Shown here: positions 14,476 to 17,619 of the stretch, piece after piece
How the letters are laid out: every line of letters begins with the position of its first letter
Position numbering within the stretch: the stretch's first letter is position 1
NCBI GenBank assembly: GCA_023433825.1
Contig: JAEYTU010000097.1
Coordinates: 1-17,619, forward strand
Source of the DNA: Planctomycetota bacterium
Lineage (GTDB): Bacteria > Planctomycetota > UBA1135 > UBA2386
Length of the DNA: 17,619 bases
Direction of reading: 5' to 3'
Made by a program: the position numbers and the translations under genes
The notes under the pieces: generated by a model
What the model was told of the DNA's origin: nothing
Seen by the model: only the letters and a program-made list of their open reading frames with translations
The model's database searches: none

Positions 14476-15629
14476 CGCCGCGCAAGTCGACCCGATCGTC
14501 GAAGACGGCCTCGCGCCGCGATGCCCCGGTTCGCTTCGCCGTCGTCGGTGTCGGTCACATCGCGCAGGTCGCGGTCCTGCCGGCATTCCGGAACGCGCGC
14601 CGCGACGCCGAACTCGTCGCATTGATCACCGACGATCCGAAGAAGCAGGACGTGCTGCGGCGCCGGACCGGCGTCGAGCACACCTCCGGCTACGACGAGA
14701 TGGAGGCGACACTGGCCGCGTCTCGCGCGGAGGCCGTCTACATCGCGCTTCCCAATCATCTGCATGCCGACTTCGCCGTCCGCGCCGCCCGCGCCGGCAT
14801 GCATGTCCTGTGCGAGAAGCCGATGGCGGTGTCGACTGCCGAATGTCGTCGGATGCAGAACGCCTGCGACCGCGCCAACGTTCGGCTGATGATCGCCTAC
14901 CGACTGCACTTCGACGACGCGAACCTGCTCGCCGTCCAGCAGATCGCACAGCAGCGCATTGGCGACGCGAAGTTGATCCACGCGACGCTGACCATCCGTG
15001 TCCGAGACGACGACAACATCCGCCTCGGTCCGCGCGACAAGGGCGGCGGGCCGCTCTACGACCTCGGCATCTACTGCATCAACGCCGGGCGCTACCTGTT
15101 CCGCGACGAGCCGATCGAGGCGATGGCTTGGACGAGCGAAGCGCGCACGGCCGGCGGTACGGAGGAGACGTTCGTCGGCATGCTGCGCTTCCCGAACGAC
15201 CGCATCCTGACGCTCAGCGCCAGCGTCGCGACGGCAGCGGTCTCGACGTTCCGTGTGATCGGCACGCGCGGTGATCTGCGGATCGACGGCGCGTTCGACT
15301 ACGCGAAGTCGATGCAGATGCAGACGACGATCGACGATCAGGTCACGCGAACGAAGTTCCGCAAGAGCGACCAGTTCGCGCCGCAGTTGATCCACTTCGC
15401 GCGCTGCATCCGACAGAGCCGCGAGCCGCAGGCGTCGGGCCACGAAGGCATCGCCGACGTGCGCGTCATCGAGGCCCTGTATCGCGCCGCCGATCGCGGA
15501 CGCCCCGTTCGCCTGCCGCCGATGGAACCGCCGAAGCGTCCCGATCTTCGCCTCGCGAAGACGAAGCCGCCGGTGCGGAAGGTCGACGAGATTCGCGCGC
15601 GGTCGCCGCGCAAGAAGAACGGGAAGTGA
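14472..15629 (+). CDS. Gfo/Idh/MocA oxidoreductase, glucose-fructose oxidoreductase-like
   Basis: 385 residues from the GTG that overlaps the upstream TGA. After a basic N-terminus of about 19 residues come RFAVVGVGHIAQVAVLPAF (nucleotide-binding site GVGHIA at 26-31), YIALPNHLHADFA, VLCEKPMAV (EKP at 115-117, catalytic K116), MIAYRLHFDDAN, and GGGPLYDLGIYCINAGRYL (191-209). D197 and Y201 line up with D265 and Y269 of Zymomonas GFOR, where most inositol-dehydrogenase relatives have His. The enzyme likely oxidises or reduces a sugar with NADP held tightly; the substrate is unknown. No Tat or Sec signal is visible, unlike periplasmic GFOR, so it should be cytosolic. The C-terminus is Lys/Arg-rich (ending RKKNGK). 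Its stop is 6 bp from the stop of the convergent gene. A role in making sugars for the neighbouring export cassette is possible but unproven. Confidence 0.88.
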   Translation: MTPRKSTRSSKTASRRDAPVRFAVVGVGHIAQVAVLPAFRNARRDAELVALITDDPKKQDVLRRRTGVEHTSGYDEMEATLAASRAEAVYIALPNHLHADFAVRAARAGMHVLCEKPMAVSTAECRRMQNACDRANVRLMIAYRLHFDDANLLAVQQIAQQRIGDAKLIHATLTIRVRDDDNIRLGPRDKGGGPLYDLGIYCINAGRYLFRDEPIEAMAWTSEARTAGGTEETFVGMLRFPNDRILTLSASVATAAVSTFRVIGTRGDLRIDGAFDYAKSMQMQTTIDDQVTRTKFRKSDQFAPQLIHFARCIRQSREPQASGHEGIADVRVIEALYRAADRGRPVRLPPMEPPKRPDLRLAKTKPPVRKVDEIRARSPRKKNGK

Positions 15630-15635
15630 CGCCGC

Positions 15636-16322
15636 TCACCGCATGCCGAGCGCAGCGATTCGCCGGATGACGTAGTCGGCGGCGCCAGTCGTCCGCATCC
15701 GCTCGACGAGGCGGAGCGTCAGGTCGTCGCAGTACGGCTGCGCCGCCGGTGCGTGCTCGCACGCGAGCCGCGCGAGCAACAGCGGACTCTCGAAGCGGAC
15801 GACGTGGTGGTGCTCGACGACCTTCGTGTCGCGAAGCCCCGTTCGCGCGAGTGACGCTTCGAAGTCCTCGCGCGTCGGTCCGATCCACGGCTCGATCTCG
15901 GCGGTGTCCCGGTCGGCGCGTTCGTAGGCCTCCGCGAGGTCCTCGCTCATCGGATGGCCCGGCAGATCGATCACGAACCGACCGCCGGGGCGCAGGTTCG
16001 AACCGGCGAGGCGCAGCGTCGCGTCGATCGACCAACGCGGGACGTTCATCGGCGCCGCGACCAACGCGTCGAACGCGCCGAACCGCTCCGTCCCGGACGG
16101 GGCGACCGACACGACCTCGACGTTGCCACGTTCGGCGACCTTCAACGCGAGCGTCCGGCGCGGCTCGACGACGAGCAGTTTCCCCGCGCCGCCGATCGCC
16201 TGTTGGACACCTTCGAGCGCGGCCGGTGGACCGGCTTGCAGCATCAGCACCCGCTCCGAACGTCGAAGCGCGAGCTGTTCCAGCACCAGTGCCCACCACG
16301 GTTGCGCTTCGATCGTCGTCAT
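15636..16322 (-). CDS. Class I SAM-dependent methyltransferase-like protein, motif I degenerate
   Basis: 228 residues from the ATG at 16322 (an upstream in-frame start at 16355 adds 11 residues of low plausibility). The Rossmann-like order is visible: RVLMLQAGPP at 24-33 in place of the usual VLDxGxGxG, LLVVEP at 49-54 with the acidic residue E53 after strand 2, FDALVAAP at 84-91, and LRPGGRFVIDLPG at 110-122, which is the strand-4/5 region of many methyltransferases. The C-terminal half has TREDFEASLARTGL, a common post-motif helix. The weak motif I could mean reduced SAM binding or a non-enzymatic relative. The substrate is unknown. It is convergent with the oxidoreductase gene and divergent from glpD, with an 80-bp gap between starts that must hold both promoters. 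Confidence 0.6.
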   Translation of the reverse strand: MTTIEAQPWWALVLEQLALRRSERVLMLQAGPPAALEGVQQAIGGAGKLLVVEPRRTLALKVAERGNVEVVSVAPSGTERFGAFDALVAAPMNVPRWSIDATLRLAGSNLRPGGRFVIDLPGHPMSEDLAEAYERADRDTAEIEPWIGPTREDFEASLARTGLRDTKVVEHHHVVRFESPLLLARLACEHAPAAQPYCDDLTLRLVERMRTTGAADYVIRRIAALGMR

Positions 16323-16402
16323 TCTCGCGGCGCGGGAGCATATCTCCGCGCGCACGGCGGCAAGGGCAGCGCTTCTTCACGACGAAACTGGATACTCGCG
16401 CC

Positions 16403-17619
16403 GTGCGCACCGACCCTCGGACCGTGAATGGCGAACATGTCGACGTCCTGATCGTCGGCGGCGGGATCCATGGCCTCGCGATCGCGCGCGAATGCGCCCT
16501 GCGCGGCGCGTCGACGCTGCTGCTCGAACGCGACGACTTCGCCTGCGGCACCAGCATGCGGAGTTCGCGGCTGATGCACGGCGGCGTCCGTTACCTGCAG
16601 CAGGGTCACTTCGCGCTCGTTCGCGAGGCCGCCGCCGAACGCGAGCGACTGCTCCGGCTCGCGCCGCACCTCGTGCGTCCGCTGCCGATGCTGATGCCGT
16701 TCTTCGACGACGGCCCCGGCTCGGCGTGGCTGACGCGCATCGGACTCTGGCTCTACGGGCGAATGGCGCGCCGCAGCACGCTGCCGCGCCCGGCGTCGCT
16801 GTCGGCGCAGCGGTGTCTGCGCGCGTTCCCCGGGCTCCGCAGCCGCGGGCTTCGTTCCGGCGTCCTGTTCTACGACGGCGTGACCGAGGACCTGCGCCTC
16901 GCGCTCGCCGTCGCCGAGGCGGCTGTCGCGGCCGGTGCGCGGCTCGCCAACCACACCGAGGTCGTCGGCGTCCGCGACGGTGCGGTCGCGGCGATCGATC
17001 GAGCGAACGGCGCCGACGTCACGGTGCGCGCGCGCTGCGTCGTCAACTGCGCCGGCCCGGCCGCCGACGTGCTGCGACGCCGGTTCGGTCTGGAGCAGCC
17101 CGACCTGATCCGCACGTCTCGCGGCAGTCACGTCGTCCTGGCGCCGCGCGAAGCCGAGACCGCGCTGGCCGCGTTCCTTCCCGACCGCCGAATCCAGTTC
17201 GTGATCCCGCACCGCGACGGGACGTTGTGCGGGACGACCGATGTCGACGAGGCCTATGCCGACGCCGGCCCGACCGTCCCCGACGCCGACGTCGACTACC
17301 TGCTCCGCGCGCTCGAATGGTTGCTCGCCGCCCCGCCGCGCCGTGCCGACATCCGCTTCGCGTACAGCGGTTGGCGATCGCTGCCGACCGGGAAGGGCCC
17401 GCCGGGCGGACTGCATCGCGAGGCATTCACCGTCGAGGAGCCGACCGCGGCCGGGCCGATGCACACGATCGTCGGCGGCAAGTGGACGACGCATCGATCG
17501 TTCGCCGAACGCGTCGCGACCCAGTTGCTCGGTCCGGGTGCGCCGTCGTCGAGCCGCACGATGCCGTATCCGGGCGGCGACGGTCTGCACGACGTCGGCG
17601 AGCCGTTGTGGTGGCGTCA
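16403..17619 (+). CDS. glpD: FAD-dependent glycerol-3-phosphate dehydrogenase, C-terminus cut by window edge
   Basis: About 405 codons are visible of a protein usually near 500-550. The FAD motif VLIVGGGIHGLA starts at 15, followed by E42. GTSMRSSRLMHGGVRYL (49-65) is the GlpD signature. Later come VVNCAGPAADVL, RTSRGSHVVL, FVIPHRDGTLCGTTDVDE, FAYSGWRSLP and GGKWTTHRSFAE near 357, all standard. The C-terminal DAO_C domain is beyond the edge. The enzyme passes electrons from glycerol 3-phosphate to quinone at the membrane and so meets ETF-QO at the same pool. The start is uncertain: GTG at 16403 or GTG at 16424, with no ATG in frame. GATACT at 16391-16396 ends 6 bp before the first GTG, which would make the transcript leaderless if it is the -10 element. 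Confidence 0.93.
   Translation, partial: MRTDPRTVNGEHVDVLIVGGGIHGLAIARECALRGASTLLLERDDFACGTSMRSSRLMHGGVRYLQQGHFALVREAAAERERLLRLAPHLVRPLPMLMPFFDDGPGSAWLTRIGLWLYGRMARRSTLPRPASLSAQRCLRAFPGLRSRGLRSGVLFYDGVTEDLRLALAVAEAAVAAGARLANHTEVVGVRDGAVAAIDRANGADVTVRARCVVNCAGPAADVLRRRFGLEQPDLIRTSRGSHVVLAPREAETALAAFLPDRRIQFVIPHRDGTLCGTTDVDEAYADAGPTVPDADVDYLLRALEWLLAAPPRRADIRFAYSGWRSLPTGKGPPGGLHREAFTVEEPTAAGPMHTIVGGKWTTHRSFAERVATQLLGPGAPSSSRTMPYPGGDGLHDVGEPLWWR

Overview
The window is G+C-rich (about two-thirds by eye) bacterial chromosome, densely packed with tight, partly overlapping genes and several GTG starts. The protein set suggests an aerobic Gram-negative-type heterotroph: ETF-ubiquinone oxidoreductase, malate dehydrogenase, a Wza-type lipoprotein and a GFOR-like oxidoreductase. 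The MDH and GFOR-like sequences and the architecture remind me of Planctomycetota, but that placement is inference and other high-G+C phyla are not excluded. No rRNA, tRNA, insertion sequence, integrase or CRISPR array was found.

Left part (1-4509, minus strand): six co-directional genes with gaps of 11-54 bp, probably one transcription unit read right to left. In order they are a DUF2203 protein, a Dabb-domain protein, malate dehydrogenase (mdh), a TauE/SafE-type permease, a YdfG-like short-chain dehydrogenase, and an SLC13-type permease with TrkA-C domains cut by the left edge. A divergent region with two adjacent hairpins (4535-4567) separates this set from an ETF-QO gene on the plus strand (4709-6409).

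Middle (6410-6987): 578 bp without a convincing gene. It holds a 13-bp tandem repeat, a 13-bp perfect inverted repeat and several hairpins, and lies upstream of a large lipoprotein with a predicted right-handed beta-helix (6988-9039). That gene ends at a UUCG-capped hairpin, followed by a sigma70-like promoter.

Right of it (9298-13951) is a polysaccharide-export cassette: an outer-membrane export lipoprotein, a Wzz/GumC-like co-polymerase, a CpsD/BY-kinase-like ATPase domain whose Walker A lysine is missing, a 23-codon mini-ORF joined to both neighbours by ATGA overlaps, and a Wzx-type flippase. No glycosyltransferase or polymerase is present, so the sugar-building enzymes must lie elsewhere. 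A pair with a 4-bp overlap follows: a small basic protein with a histone-H1-like tail and a GFOR-like Gfo/Idh/MocA oxidoreductase. Six bp beyond lies a convergent methyltransferase-like gene, and divergent from that a glpD cut by the right edge.

The most unusual points are the degenerate BY-kinase-like ATPase, the doubly coupled mini-ORF, the fusion of a small conserved domain to an H1-like tail upstream of a sugar oxidoreductase, and the structured, repeat-bearing spacer before the beta-helix lipoprotein.
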